DNA of 39,041 nucleotides from Aquibacillus rhizosphaerae (GCF_030282825.1 NZ_JASTZU010000049.1:1-39041); one strand, 5' to 3'; shown: positions 8,317-17,509, counted from the stretch's first letter. Notes: a model not told the origin generated them from the letters alone. Numbers and translations: made by a program.

Positions 8317-10041
8317 GTGGATCAAGAGAATTTTTTTTCGAATTTTGAAACAGCCATCACGTTGTCAGACTTCCTAAATACCATAGATACAATGGGTGTT
8401 GGTTTATCTATTGTAGATGCCAATTTAGAAGATTTACCTTTAGTTCATGTAAATGAAGGTTTTACTAAGATGACAGGATATGAAAAAGAAGAAGTTTTAA
8501 TGAAAAATTGTCGTTTTCTACAAGGAGAAGGTACCGACCAAACACAAGTTGGTAAAATCCGCTCTGCCATTAATGAGGCAAAATCTGAAGCAGTTACTTT
8601 GAAAAATTATCGGAAAGACGGTAGTTATTTTTGGAATCAATTTGTTATTAGTCCTATTGTTGGTGCAAATAATAAGGTCCTTTATTATATCGGATTTCAA
8701 TTTGATGTAACGAAACAGATAGAAGATGAACAAGGTGCTAAACAGAAAATAAGGCAGCTATCGGATTTTGATCAATTAACTGGATTAATTAAATTGGATT
8801 ATTTCAAAGATAAAATACAACTTTATATAAATGATTATACCAATGAGATGGCAATTATTAGAGTTAACCTGAATCGATTTAGAAACATAAACAATAGTTA
8901 CGGAGAACAAGTTAGTGATTATGTTCTAGTAGAAGTTGCTAATAGATTAAGCGAAGTATTCCCACATGCGCCAATTACACGCAGTTTTGCTGATGATTTT
9001 ATCATCTTACATAACCAAATACATTCTTTCGCTATTAAAGATGCACTGCTAGCTGTTGAATCTAAACTAGAAAAACCATATCTGCTTGAGGGAGAAGAGT
9101 TAACCATTGATTTTAGCATTGGAATTAGTCAGTACCCCGAAAATGGTAAGCAAGTAGAAACCTTACTTGCCTTTGCTGCACTCGCAATGAGAGAAGCTAA
9201 GAAAGATTCATTATTGCGACATCGATTTTTTAATGATGCATTAGCAGAAAAGCTGGAAACAAGAATGAGTATTGAAAAAAGGTTAGTTAAAGGGCTTGAG
9301 AAAAATGAGTTCTTTTTAGAATACCAGCCCAAAGTAGCAACAAATACATATGAAATTGTTGGAGTGGAAGCTCTTATTCGATGGAAAGATACTGAAAAAG
9401 GAGTAATCAGCCCTGGAGATTTTATACCTGTAGCAGAAGAAACTGGTTTTATTAATGAACTCGGTGAATGGGTAATGCTCGAAGCGTGTAAAACAAATAA
9501 AGAATGGCAAGATAAAGGTTTAGCGCCTATTCCAGTTTCTGTGAATGTATCCGCTATCCAGTTCAGGCATCCACACTTTACGCAGACAGTTAAAAACGTT
9601 CTAAAGAAAACGGGTTTACAAGCGAGGTATTTGGAATTAGAAATTACGGAGACTTTGTTAATTGAACCAGAACTTATCATTGAAAAATTAAACGAACTGA
9701 AAAGAGAAGGTATTTCCGTATCCATTGATGATTTCGGAACCGGGTATTCATCGATTAATTACTTAAAAGAATTACCGATAGATACATTGAAAATTGATCG
9801 TGCTTTTATTAAAGAAACGCCTCATTCGGAACGGGATAATGCACTACTACTATCTGTTATCCAACTTGGAAAATCATTAGGTTTAACGGTATTAGTTGAG
9901 GGTGTTGAAATCGAAGAACAAGTTTATTTCTTAAGTGAAAGTGATTGTGATCATATACAAGGTTTTTACTTTAGTCGTCCACTAGGTGCAAAAGTGGTGG
10001 AAGAAAAACTATCCTTTGCTACACTAGGTAAGAAAGAATAA
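8317..10041 (+). CDS. LOV (PAS)-GGDEF-EAL protein, predicted blue-light-regulated c-di-GMP phosphodiesterase
   Basis: Residues about 15-130 form a LOV domain with NCRFLQG, whose Cys65 is the residue that forms the flavin photoadduct, and a closing GFQFDVT with the flavin-sensing Gln. Residues 140-300 are a GGDEF domain, but the signature is RSFADDF (about 222-228), so cyclase activity is unlikely. Residues 315-560 form an EAL domain with EALIRW (Glu351), NVSAIQF, EITE, IDDFGTGYSS, LKIDR, LVEGVE and DHIQGFYFSRPL, the expected catalytic set for c-di-GMP hydrolysis. I choose the GTG at 8317 because AGGAG (8303-8307) lies 9 bases upstream; the in-frame TTG at 8308 abuts it. The gene is monocistronic. 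Domains are clear; light control is inferred from the Cys. Confidence 0.9.
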   Translation: MDQENFFSNFETAITLSDFLNTIDTMGVGLSIVDANLEDLPLVHVNEGFTKMTGYEKEEVLMKNCRFLQGEGTDQTQVGKIRSAINEAKSEAVTLKNYRKDGSYFWNQFVISPIVGANNKVLYYIGFQFDVTKQIEDEQGAKQKIRQLSDFDQLTGLIKLDYFKDKIQLYINDYTNEMAIIRVNLNRFRNINNSYGEQVSDYVLVEVANRLSEVFPHAPITRSFADDFIILHNQIHSFAIKDALLAVESKLEKPYLLEGEELTIDFSIGISQYPENGKQVETLLAFAALAMREAKKDSLLRHRFFNDALAEKLETRMSIEKRLVKGLEKNEFFLEYQPKVATNTYEIVGVEALIRWKDTEKGVISPGDFIPVAEETGFINELGEWVMLEACKTNKEWQDKGLAPIPVSVNVSAIQFRHPHFTQTVKNVLKKTGLQARYLELEITETLLIEPELIIEKLNELKREGISVSIDDFGTGYSSINYLKELPIDTLKIDRAFIKETPHSERDNALLLSVIQLGKSLGLTVLVEGVEIEEQVYFLSESDCDHIQGFYFSRPLGAKVVEEKLSFATLGKKE

Positions 10042-10265
10042 GCAAGAGATAGAATGACTATATTTATCTTTAGTTGTTTTTGAAAAATTGTCATTGGTTA
10101 CTAACATCCATCATTAAAATGAGGAAACCGAGTAACTAAGACTAAGTCGTATTTTCGATTTAATACGAATTTTAAAATCAACAAAACTTACAAGAGATTC
10201 GGATATGATTTTTCCTAAATGTATCCCTAAGTATAGTGTTCGTAATGCTAGTCCATACAATAAAA

Positions 10266-10294
10266 TGATAAAAGATGGCCTATTGTGCTATATA
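10266..10294 (+). promoter_or_regulatory. Candidate promoter of the small lipoprotein gene
   Basis: An extended -10 TGCTATATA lies at 10286-10294, about 24 bases before the start codon, with a weak -35-like TGATAA at 10266-10271 at 17-base spacing. The remainder of the 276-bp gap after the LOV gene shows no other recognisable feature. Confidence 0.4.
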
Positions 10295-10317
10295 GAAATT
10301 TTATGGAGGACTGGTAA

Positions 10318-10842
10318 ATGATTAAAAAGACACTAATAAAGCTTATTGGCTTTTCCATTGTTGCATTTTTGCTAAGTGGTTGTTTTGGAGAAAAGTCTAT
10401 ATCATTGCCGATTGGTGAAGAAGGTGAAAGTGTATCAATTGGTGGAGATGAAGAAGAAGGTTTTACACTTGAAACGGAGAATAAAGATGGGGAGAGTATT
10501 TCACTAAGCTCCTCTAAAGAATTACCAGAAGAGTTCCCGTCTGAAGTACCATTTCCTACTGAGTATCAAATAGTTAGTACCGTGAAAGTTAATGATGATG
10601 GTCAAGAAGGTATAACAGTTTCGTACCTAACGGAAAGTATGTCAGCCGATAACGTATGGGAGATGTATAAGAGCTTCATGAGCGAAGCAGGTTTTGAAAG
10701 TAGTTCTGAAATGACTACGGATGCTTATAATTCCATTTCAATGCATAGAGATGAGGAAAGTTTAATTATTAATGTTATTTCAAATGAAGATTCCACAGTT
10801 ACTAGTACAATAACTTATGTTAAAAAAACTAGTAATGAATAG
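10318..10842 (+). CDS. Small predicted lipoprotein of unknown function
   Basis: The 174-residue product starts with a lipoprotein signal peptide: positively charged MIKK, a hydrophobic core, and the lipobox LLSGC with lipidated Cys22. The mature part is acidic (many Glu, Asp and Ser) and contains two short repeat-like stretches (SISLPIGEEGESVSIGGDEEE and the later ESISLSSS). A C-terminal domain of about 90 residues has the predicted alternation FPTEYQIVSTVKVND...ITVSYLTES...WEMYKSFMSEAGF, which looks like an alpha/beta sensor-like fold. I do not recognise a named family. A strong RBS (TGGAGGA) precedes the ATG. It is flanked by its own promoter and terminator, so it is monocistronic. Confidence 0.75.
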   Translation: MIKKTLIKLIGFSIVAFLLSGCFGEKSISLPIGEEGESVSIGGDEEEGFTLETENKDGESISLSSSKELPEEFPSEVPFPTEYQIVSTVKVNDDGQEGITVSYLTESMSADNVWEMYKSFMSEAGFESSSEMTTDAYNSISMHRDEESLIINVISNEDSTVTSTITYVKKTSNE

Positions 10843-10885
10843 TGACCAGGTCAGGTTTAAATAAGTTAATTTTTAAATGAGTTCA

Positions 10886-10916
10886 GGGAAGTGTCACGTG
10901 CACTTCTCTTTTTTTG
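10886..10916 (+). terminator. Rho-independent terminator after the lipoprotein gene
   Basis: The stem GGGAAGTG / CACTTCTC has one G-U pair and a 7-base loop, and it is followed by seven T. Confidence 0.8.
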
Positions 10917-11028
10917 TGGCATCGCATATTATAGATTTAGTATTCTATGGATATCTGATTATTAACATGTCCACTTCCTACTACATTGCCCCGAGATTAT
11001 TTCTAGTAGCTTTTCGTATTAATTGTCT

Positions 11029-11034
11029 TATAAT
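11029..11034 (+). promoter_or_regulatory. Candidate -10 box upstream of the SGNH hydrolase
   Basis: A consensus TATAAT lies 71 bases upstream of the start codon. No convincing -35 hexamer stands at normal spacing, so this could need an activator or be fortuitous. Confidence 0.3.
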
Positions 11035-11105
11035 TACATGTAAAGATATCTAAGTTAAAATAAAGTTAGTAGACGATAATTCTAAAATGTTAGGAGGAAG
11101 TAAAT

Positions 11106-11726
11106 ATGAAGTTTAAAGAAAATGAAAAGATAGTTTTGATAGGGGATAGTATTACAGACGCAGGGAGAATGAGTGACCCAGAACAGTTAGGCGATGGCTA
11201 TTTTCGATTAATTCGTGATTACTATTTAGCGAAATACCCTCATATGAACCTAAATTTTGTTAATAAGGGAATTGGCGGAAACCGGGTAATTGATCTTCTA
11301 CATAGGTGGGAACAAGATGTTATATCTTTAAACCCAGATTGGGTGTCCATTTCCATCGGTATAAATGATGTGTGGAGACAACTGGATAGTCCGAACATAG
11401 ACCAAATTTATCCTGAGCAATTTATTGCAATTTACTCAAAATTGTTGACAAACTTGAATGAATCAACAGATTCTAAAATTATATTGATGGAACCTACAAT
11501 CATAGAGGAAGATATAGACTCCAAGGGAAATCAACTGCTCATTCCTTACGTAAAAGGAGTTAAACAATTAGCTATAGAATTTGATGCGTTCCTTATTCCA
11601 ACGCATGATGCTTTCGTGCAATATTTGCAAAGCAATTCTAGTTATAACTTAACGACAGACGGCGTCCATATGAATTCAATTGGAAACATGCTCATGAAGA
11701 ACACATGGATTGAAGCGATGGAATAA
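11106..11726 (+). CDS. SGNH/GDSL-family hydrolase, probable carbohydrate O-acetylesterase
   Basis: This 206-residue protein shows all four SGNH blocks: block I IGDSITDAGR with nucleophile Ser15, block II GIGGNRV (oxyanion Gly), block III SIGINDVW (Asn87), and block V DGVHMN with Asp185 and His188. No signal peptide is present, so it acts in the cytoplasm. Length and motifs fit the small esterases that deacetylate sugars and plant oligosaccharides. It stands at the head of a locus of side-chain-cleaving glycosidases, and removal of O-acetyl groups from imported oligosaccharides is the likely role. The RBS is TAGGAGGAAG. It has its own terminator before the first GH3 gene, so it may be a separate unit of the same regulon. 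The fold is certain; the substrate is inferred. Confidence 0.87.
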   Translation: MKFKENEKIVLIGDSITDAGRMSDPEQLGDGYFRLIRDYYLAKYPHMNLNFVNKGIGGNRVIDLLHRWEQDVISLNPDWVSISIGINDVWRQLDSPNIDQIYPEQFIAIYSKLLTNLNESTDSKIILMEPTIIEEDIDSKGNQLLIPYVKGVKQLAIEFDAFLIPTHDAFVQYLQSNSSYNLTTDGVHMNSIGNMLMKNTWIEAME

Positions 11727-11750
11727 CAAGATTAATGGGACTACATAAAA

Positions 11751-11784
11751 AGGGCCAATAGTAAAATAATTGGTTCTTTTTTTG
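11751..11784 (+). terminator. Rho-independent terminator after the SGNH gene
   Basis: The stem AGGGCCAAT / ATTGGTTCT contains two G-U pairs and runs into seven T. Confidence 0.7.
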
Positions 11785-11992
11785 CGATTAATTATTTCAT
11801 TTTAGCGTAATAGATCCTACACAGATAAAAGAGACCACTAATTTTATACTGATTTTACATCTAATTAATGATGTGTTTATTCTCCAATTCGTATGTTAAA
11901 TTAAGTTTAAATGGTTTTATATTTATATAACTGAAGACTATGAGTAGTTTCAATAAACTTTATGGAGTAGCTAAAATCACTCTTAATTAAAA

Positions 11993-12008
11993 TTGAAAGC
12001 GGTTACTA
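11993..12008 (+). promoter_or_regulatory. CcpA catabolite-responsive element (cre)
   Basis: TTGAAAGCGGTTACTA fits the cre consensus WTGNAANCGNWNNCWW at every specified position. It lies 80 bases before the first GH3 gene, in the position expected for catabolite repression of the glycosidase operon. Confidence 0.75.
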
Positions 12009-12030
12009 AAGGGTGTAGTTCTTAACAATT

Positions 12031-12060
12031 GCTAGTTCTACATATGCTAGCTCTACATAT
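12031..12060 (+). repeat. Tandem 15-bp direct repeat in the GH3 leader
   Basis: GCTAGTTCTACATAT is followed immediately by GCTAGCTCTACATAT, two units differing at one base. It lies between the cre box and the start codon. Each unit carries a TACATAT that could act as a -10, or the pair could be two half-sites for a regulator. Confidence 0.6.
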
Positions 12061-12087
12061 AAACACTATAAGTTAGGGGGGATTGGG

Positions 12088-14907
12088 ATGAATAAGGATA
12101 ATCTTTTATTTAGAAATAATATGTATTCTTTAGAAGAAAGGTTAGCTGATTTAGTAGGATCACTTACATTAAAAGAGAAAATAAGTTTACTATCCACCTC
12201 TCAAAGTGCTATTCCTAGATTGAAAATTGATAAATATCATGTTGGAGGAGAAGCTGCACACGGTGTTGTTGATCGATCTGGAGGGAAAACAACAGTCTTC
12301 CCTCAACCAATTGGCTTATCTAGCACATGGAACAGAAATTTAATGAAGGAAGTAGGTAGTGTAATAGGGGATGAAGCAAGGGTTTTTTATCAGTTAAATG
12401 ATAAAAAGACTGGTTTGACATTATGGGCACCAACCATAGATATGGAGCGTGACCCTAGGTGGGGGCGAACGGAAGAGGCTTATGGGGAAGATCCATGCTT
12501 AACTGGAAAACTGTCAACAGAACTAATAAAAGGTATGCAAGGTGAAGATGACTTCTATATTAAAATGGTTGCTGCTCCTAAACACTTTTACGGGAATAAC
12601 AATGAATACGGCAGGGGCTACATATCAAACAGCATTGATCCAAGAAATAGACGAGAATATTATTTAAAAGCGTTTGAACCAGCTTTTAAAGAAGGTAATG
12701 CTCTATCGATGATGACAGCTTATAATGGTGTGAACGGAATTCCGTGTATGCAGATAAATGAGATAAAAGAAGTTGTTCGTAATGAATGGGGTATGGAAGG
12801 TTTTATTGTTAGTGATGGTGGTGCTTTAAGCCTCAATGTACAAGAGTATCATTATTATAATACACATGCCGAAGCCTTAGCGGATGCATTAAAAAAAGGA
12901 ATTGATTGTTTTGTCGACGTGAAAGAATTAGTTGAAACATCTGCTAATGAGGCACTAGAAAAGAAATTAATAACAGAAAATGACCTAACGAAGGCGATAC
13001 GCAACACGCTGAAGGTGCGCTTTCGATTAGGACACTTTGATGATGATCATTCACAAGACCCCTATTATAATGTTGATACAGGGAAGATGTGTTCTGATGA
13101 GCATGCAGCGGTTGCACTTGAAGCAACAAAAGAATCGATTGTTTTATTAAAAAATGATAACCAAATGTTACCTTTAAAAGAAGGAAAAACGAAAAAAGTT
13201 GCTGTAATTGGACCTACTGCAGATGTTATTTACAAAGATTGGTATACGGGATATTCACCATACCAAATTACCCCGTTAGAAGGATTAAAGAAGAAATTAA
13301 AAAATGCTGAAGTTTCTTTCGTAAATGGTAATGATAGTATTGCGATTAAACGTGTTAAGGATAAAAGTTATCTAACCATCTCAGATAAAGGGAATAAAAT
13401 AATTGCTAATAGCAAGACGATTGGTAATGAAGAAACATTTGAATTAGAAGAATGGGGATGGAATGGAAACTTACTTAGAAGTAAGGCGAACAATAAGTAT
13501 GTTTGTCAACAAGATAATTGCCCAACATTTGATGTCAACAATGAAGAAGTGTTTGGTTGGTTTGTTCGTGAAAAGATTGCTTTTCAGCCATTAAACGATA
13601 ATTTGGAAAACTACCATTTATCTACATGGAAAGGGGAACCACTATCTGTCTCTGGAGAGAAACTGCTCGTTGCTTCTGAGATTCCCGAGGTATTTGAAAA
13701 ACGGGTGATATCTTCTGGAATAGAAGAAGCGGTACAAATAGCAAAAACAAGTGATGTAGCGATCGTGTTTGTTGGGAATAATCCAATGTTAAACGGTCGG
13801 GAAACAGAAGATCGTCCAGATATTACTCTTCCGGAACACCAGCAAGAACTAATCGAGGCAGTTTACGAAGCAAATCCAAATACAATTGTTGTAGTAATAG
13901 GAAGCTATCCATTTGCGATGAACTGGGTTAATCAGCACATTCCTGCTGCAGTGTATTCATCACATGGTTCGCAAATGCTTGGAGAAGCAGTTGCTTCGGT
14001 TCTTTATGGGGACTCTTCTCCATCGGGTAGATTGAGTATGACTTGGTATAAGGATGTGCAACAATTACCTTCTATTTTTGATTATGACATTATAAACGGA
14101 AACAGCACGTACATGTACTTTGATAAAGAAGTACTTTATCCTTTCGGACACGGGTTAAGCTATACTACGTTTGATTACTCATCATTACAACTTGACGATG
14201 AAGTTATAAAATCGGGTGGGGAACTTTCAGTAAGTGTTACCGTTGAAAATGGTGGCAATGTGGAAGGGAGCGAAGTCGTTCAACTATATGCCACTGTTCT
14301 GGATTCTAGCGTAAAAAGGCCAAAGAAACAGTTGATTGATTTTGCTAAAGTTAGGCTAAAACCGAGGGAGAAACAAAATATAATTTTAACTTTTAAAACT
14401 GATAATTTAGCTGTTTGGGATGTAGACAAAGAAGAGTATTGTTTAGAGAAAGGACGTTGTCTTCTTTCTATTGGGGCATCGAGTGAAGATATCCGCTTAT
14501 CGAAAGAAATTAATGTAGATGGAAGTAAATTGAATTCACGTTCTTTGAGCCATCTAACAAAAGCCGAAAATTATAATGATTATCAGAATGTCTACATCAA
14601 CAAAGGCGAAAATGAACTGAATTGTGTAACTAGCCGTACAAGCGGGTGGATTTGTTTCAGGAATGTTAAGTTTGAAGAAGGCAGCAATTATTTTAGGTTA
14701 AGGGCTACGACAGACGGAATGCCAGGTAAAATATCGATTCGTTTTAATGATTTAGAAACAGATAGTATCTCTGAAAAGGATATTCATACGGAATATCCGT
14801 GGCAATGGAAGGATTTCAATTTTTACTTTGAACTAGAAGAGCAAGTTACGGATGTGTACGTATTATTCGATGGATCCATTTCATTAAGTACAATTCAAAT
14901 ACTATAG
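12088..14907 (+). CDS. Glycoside hydrolase family 3 (beta-xylosidase/beta-glucosidase group) with inserted beta-rich domain
   Basis: GH3 enzymes are retaining beta-glycosidases. Residues about 20-320 are the catalytic barrel, with APTIDMERDPRWGRTEEAYGEDP, KHFYGNNNEYGR and the nucleophile region FIVSDGGA (Asp243). The SDGGA form is like that of the beta-xylosidase branch rather than the SDW of typical beta-glucosidases. The alpha/beta sandwich (about 345-400 and 540-650, with GRETEDRPDITLPEHQ) is interrupted by about 120 residues (about 410-530) of fascin- or trefoil-like sequence. An Fn3-like domain (about 694-808) and a C-terminal carbohydrate-binding-like beta domain (about 825-939) follow. 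No signal peptide. The RBS is GGGGGGATTGGG. It is followed after 16 bases by the GH95 gene. Exact sugar specificity is open. Confidence 0.9.
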   Translation: MNKDNLLFRNNMYSLEERLADLVGSLTLKEKISLLSTSQSAIPRLKIDKYHVGGEAAHGVVDRSGGKTTVFPQPIGLSSTWNRNLMKEVGSVIGDEARVFYQLNDKKTGLTLWAPTIDMERDPRWGRTEEAYGEDPCLTGKLSTELIKGMQGEDDFYIKMVAAPKHFYGNNNEYGRGYISNSIDPRNRREYYLKAFEPAFKEGNALSMMTAYNGVNGIPCMQINEIKEVVRNEWGMEGFIVSDGGALSLNVQEYHYYNTHAEALADALKKGIDCFVDVKELVETSANEALEKKLITENDLTKAIRNTLKVRFRLGHFDDDHSQDPYYNVDTGKMCSDEHAAVALEATKESIVLLKNDNQMLPLKEGKTKKVAVIGPTADVIYKDWYTGYSPYQITPLEGLKKKLKNAEVSFVNGNDSIAIKRVKDKSYLTISDKGNKIIANSKTIGNEETFELEEWGWNGNLLRSKANNKYVCQQDNCPTFDVNNEEVFGWFVREKIAFQPLNDNLENYHLSTWKGEPLSVSGEKLLVASEIPEVFEKRVISSGIEEAVQIAKTSDVAIVFVGNNPMLNGRETEDRPDITLPEHQQELIEAVYEANPNTIVVVIGSYPFAMNWVNQHIPAAVYSSHGSQMLGEAVASVLYGDSSPSGRLSMTWYKDVQQLPSIFDYDIINGNSTYMYFDKEVLYPFGHGLSYTTFDYSSLQLDDEVIKSGGELSVSVTVENGGNVEGSEVVQLYATVLDSSVKRPKKQLIDFAKVRLKPREKQNIILTFKTDNLAVWDVDKEEYCLEKGRCLLSIGASSEDIRLSKEINVDGSKLNSRSLSHLTKAENYNDYQNVYINKGENELNCVTSRTSGWICFRNVKFEEGSNYFRLRATTDGMPGKISIRFNDLETDSISEKDIHTEYPWQWKDFNFYFELEEQVTDVYVLFDGSISLSTIQIL

Positions 14908-14923
14908 ATGTTGGTGATCAAAA

Positions 14924-17239
14924 ATGTTAAAAACAAGAGATATTGTCCCTGCAAAAGGGGCTTGGAATAAATCACATGCTGAAAGGTGGGAAGAAGCACT
15001 GGTAAGTGGAAATGGGAACCAAGGGGTTATGGTATTTGGAAACCCTCAAAAAGAAACAATTATTGGTAACCATAGCAGACTGTATCTACCAACAGGGACA
15101 GGAAACCAATTGGTAAATATGGCGCCGTATCTGGATGAGTTTAGGCAACTTATACAAACAGAAGGTTATGAAAAAGCAATTCGAATTTTTTATGATAAAG
15201 CAAAAGACTTAGGATATCAGGGATTGCAAATGAGTGATCCTTTTCATCCTGGATTTCATTTGTACATTGAATCACCTATACAAAAAGCAGAGCAATACAT
15301 GCGAAGCGTGGATTTTGAGACTGGTCAAATAGCTGTGCGTTTTGTTGATGAGAATAACATTTATCATAGACGGAAAACTTTTGTATCACGTGCTGATGAC
15401 GTAATCGTCCATAGTATTGAAAATAACCAATCTGATGTATCCTGTATTTTAAATGTAGAAGATTACCACCATACCCTCATTACTCATGAGCGAAGCATGG
15501 AAACGGATTTAATCCAATTGCATAACGCGTATGAAAAGGGCCCCGGTGGTTATCAGGTAGCAATTCAAATACATGCACCACAAGGTAAAGTGAGCGTTAG
15601 AGATAATAAAGTGTTCATTGAGAATGCAGAGCATCTTGTATTGGTTATGAAGATTACCCCATTCTCTTCTGTGAGGGGGAATGAAATCGAGATAGCGAAA
15701 GATGTTTCAAGCTCATCTTATAAGACATTATTAGAAAAGCACATCGCTTTACACAAAGAAATGTTCACCCGAGTGAATTTAAACCTATCTACTGAAAAAG
15801 AACGAATGCGTTGTACGGAAGAATTAATCGAAGAAGCAAAGCAAACAAATGTTATTCCATTAGCACTATTAGAAAAAATGTATGATGCTGGTCGCTATAT
15901 GTATATGTGTAGTGCAGGTGAATTGTCGCCAAATTTACAGGGGATTTGGACAGGAACATTTAGTCCAGCATGGAGTGGTGATTTTACGTTTGACACCAAT
16001 GTTCAATTATCGATTGCATCGGCGTTATCTAGCAATCTAACAGAGGGGTTACATGGTTTGTTTCGATTAATGAAGGAACTTATGCCTGGTTTTAAAGACA
16101 ATGCTAGCTATTATTATGGTTGCAGAGGCATCATGGTACCGGCTCATGCGAGTAACTCTGGAAGACATTTTCATTGGAATGATGAATGGCCACTACATTT
16201 ATGGACGTGTGGTGCAGGTTGGCTAGGACATTGGTATTATCAGTACTATTTATATACAGGTGATAAACAATTTTTAGCCAATGAAACAATTCCTTACCTA
16301 AAAGAGTGTGTTCTTTTCTATGAAGACTTTTTAATAGAGGATACAGATGGAACATATCGATTTACTCCCTCTTATTCAGCCGAAAATGGATGCGGTGATA
16401 ATGCGACCCAAGATATTGCAGTGGCAAAAGAAGTACTGACAAATTTAATAAACTGCTACAAAGAGTTGAATATAGAATCATCAGAGACAAAAAAGTGGGA
16501 AAAGATGCTTATAAAACTGCCGAATTATAAGATTAATCAAGAGGGTGCCATTCAAGAATGGGCGATAAATGGAAAGGAAGAAAATTATAATCATCGGCAT
16601 TTCTCTCATTTATACTCTATCTTCCAAAGCCGTGAATTTACAGCTGAAAGCGAACCAGCATTATGGAATGCATCTGAAGTAGCTTTGAATAAACGTTTAG
16701 AAGCATGGTTGCGTAGCGATGATGCAGATACTTCATCCACTCATGGCAGAATGCATGCAGCACTTTGCGCAACACAGTTTAACTTAAAAAACTTAGTTTA
16801 TGAGATATTGCAAATGATGGTTATCAATGACTCTATTTTTCCATCTATGATGACGTCCCACTATAATAATCATCAAGTTTTTAATGTTGATGGAAACGGA
16901 GCAATCCCTCAAGTTATAAATGAAATGCTGGTTGATGGAGTTCCTGGAAAGATCACGCTACTACGGGCGCTACCAGATCAAGTTTCACAAGGTGCTATTT
17001 CAGGTGTTTTATTACCAAAACAAATTAAAGTGGAAAAACTAGCATGGAATATTACGGCAGGAACGATTCAAATTGATGTAATCTCATCAATAGAACAGGA
17101 AGTTGAGTTAGAAGTACCACTATTTTCACATGTGGATGTTGTTAGTGCAACAGGTTGTTCCCCTTCTTTAATGGAAGAACACAAATGGAAACTAAAACTA
17201 TATGCAAATCAAACAGCACAGTTGGAAATTCATTTTTAA
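14924..17239 (+). CDS. Glycoside hydrolase family 95 (alpha-L-fucosidase or alpha-L-galactosidase type)
   Basis: The 771-residue protein has the GH95 layout: an N-terminal beta-sandwich (WEEALVSGNGNQGVMVFG), an (alpha/alpha)6 barrel and a C-terminal beta domain. Landmarks are LQGIWTGTFSPAW, FTPSYSAEN (Glu487, aligned with the general acid), HRHFSHLY and NVDGNGAIPQ (the Asp of the conserved DGN). The region that in AfcA-type enzymes reads N-x-N reads N359-V-Q here, an unusual change at a water-activating position. There is no signal peptide, so it acts in the cytoplasm. GH95 enzymes invert alpha-1,2-linked L-fucose or L-galactose, the terminal sugars of xyloglucan side chains. It is co-transcribed with the preceding GH3 (16-bp gap). 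Family is confident; Fuc versus L-Gal is undecided. Confidence 0.87.
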   Translation: MLKTRDIVPAKGAWNKSHAERWEEALVSGNGNQGVMVFGNPQKETIIGNHSRLYLPTGTGNQLVNMAPYLDEFRQLIQTEGYEKAIRIFYDKAKDLGYQGLQMSDPFHPGFHLYIESPIQKAEQYMRSVDFETGQIAVRFVDENNIYHRRKTFVSRADDVIVHSIENNQSDVSCILNVEDYHHTLITHERSMETDLIQLHNAYEKGPGGYQVAIQIHAPQGKVSVRDNKVFIENAEHLVLVMKITPFSSVRGNEIEIAKDVSSSSYKTLLEKHIALHKEMFTRVNLNLSTEKERMRCTEELIEEAKQTNVIPLALLEKMYDAGRYMYMCSAGELSPNLQGIWTGTFSPAWSGDFTFDTNVQLSIASALSSNLTEGLHGLFRLMKELMPGFKDNASYYYGCRGIMVPAHASNSGRHFHWNDEWPLHLWTCGAGWLGHWYYQYYLYTGDKQFLANETIPYLKECVLFYEDFLIEDTDGTYRFTPSYSAENGCGDNATQDIAVAKEVLTNLINCYKELNIESSETKKWEKMLIKLPNYKINQEGAIQEWAINGKEENYNHRHFSHLYSIFQSREFTAESEPALWNASEVALNKRLEAWLRSDDADTSSTHGRMHAALCATQFNLKNLVYEILQMMVINDSIFPSMMTSHYNNHQVFNVDGNGAIPQVINEMLVDGVPGKITLLRALPDQVSQGAISGVLLPKQIKVEKLAWNITAGTIQIDVISSIEQEVELEVPLFSHVDVVSATGCSPSLMEEHKWKLKLYANQTAQLEIHF

Positions 17240-17509
17240 AAGAAGGAGGGATTTTGCTAGGAATCCTGTTGCAACCGTGCGTAAGATTTCCTTTTTAAAA
17301 CATGTAGTGAAACGTAGGTGCATTAGTAGAATTAAACGAATGCTAACACTTCGATTGGCTTGTTCAAGGCCCTTTTATGTGTCATACCTTTAAGTACTAA
17401 CAATAGGTTAGGGAGAGGAAAATCCCCAACTGCTTAAAGTTTCTCTTTATGACAACTATATACAATTTCTTTGATAAATTATTCGTTATGTCGAAAGCAA
17501 TGATATTAA

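Noticed and set aside
9129-9725. Long - strand reading frame of about 198 codons inside the EAL region
   Set aside because: It is antisense to a clear EAL domain, has no family motif and no ribosome binding site.
17202-17393. 63-codon + strand frame overlapping the GH95 end
   Set aside because: It starts inside the GH95 gene in another frame, has no ribosome binding site and an improbable Arg/Lys/Cys-rich composition.
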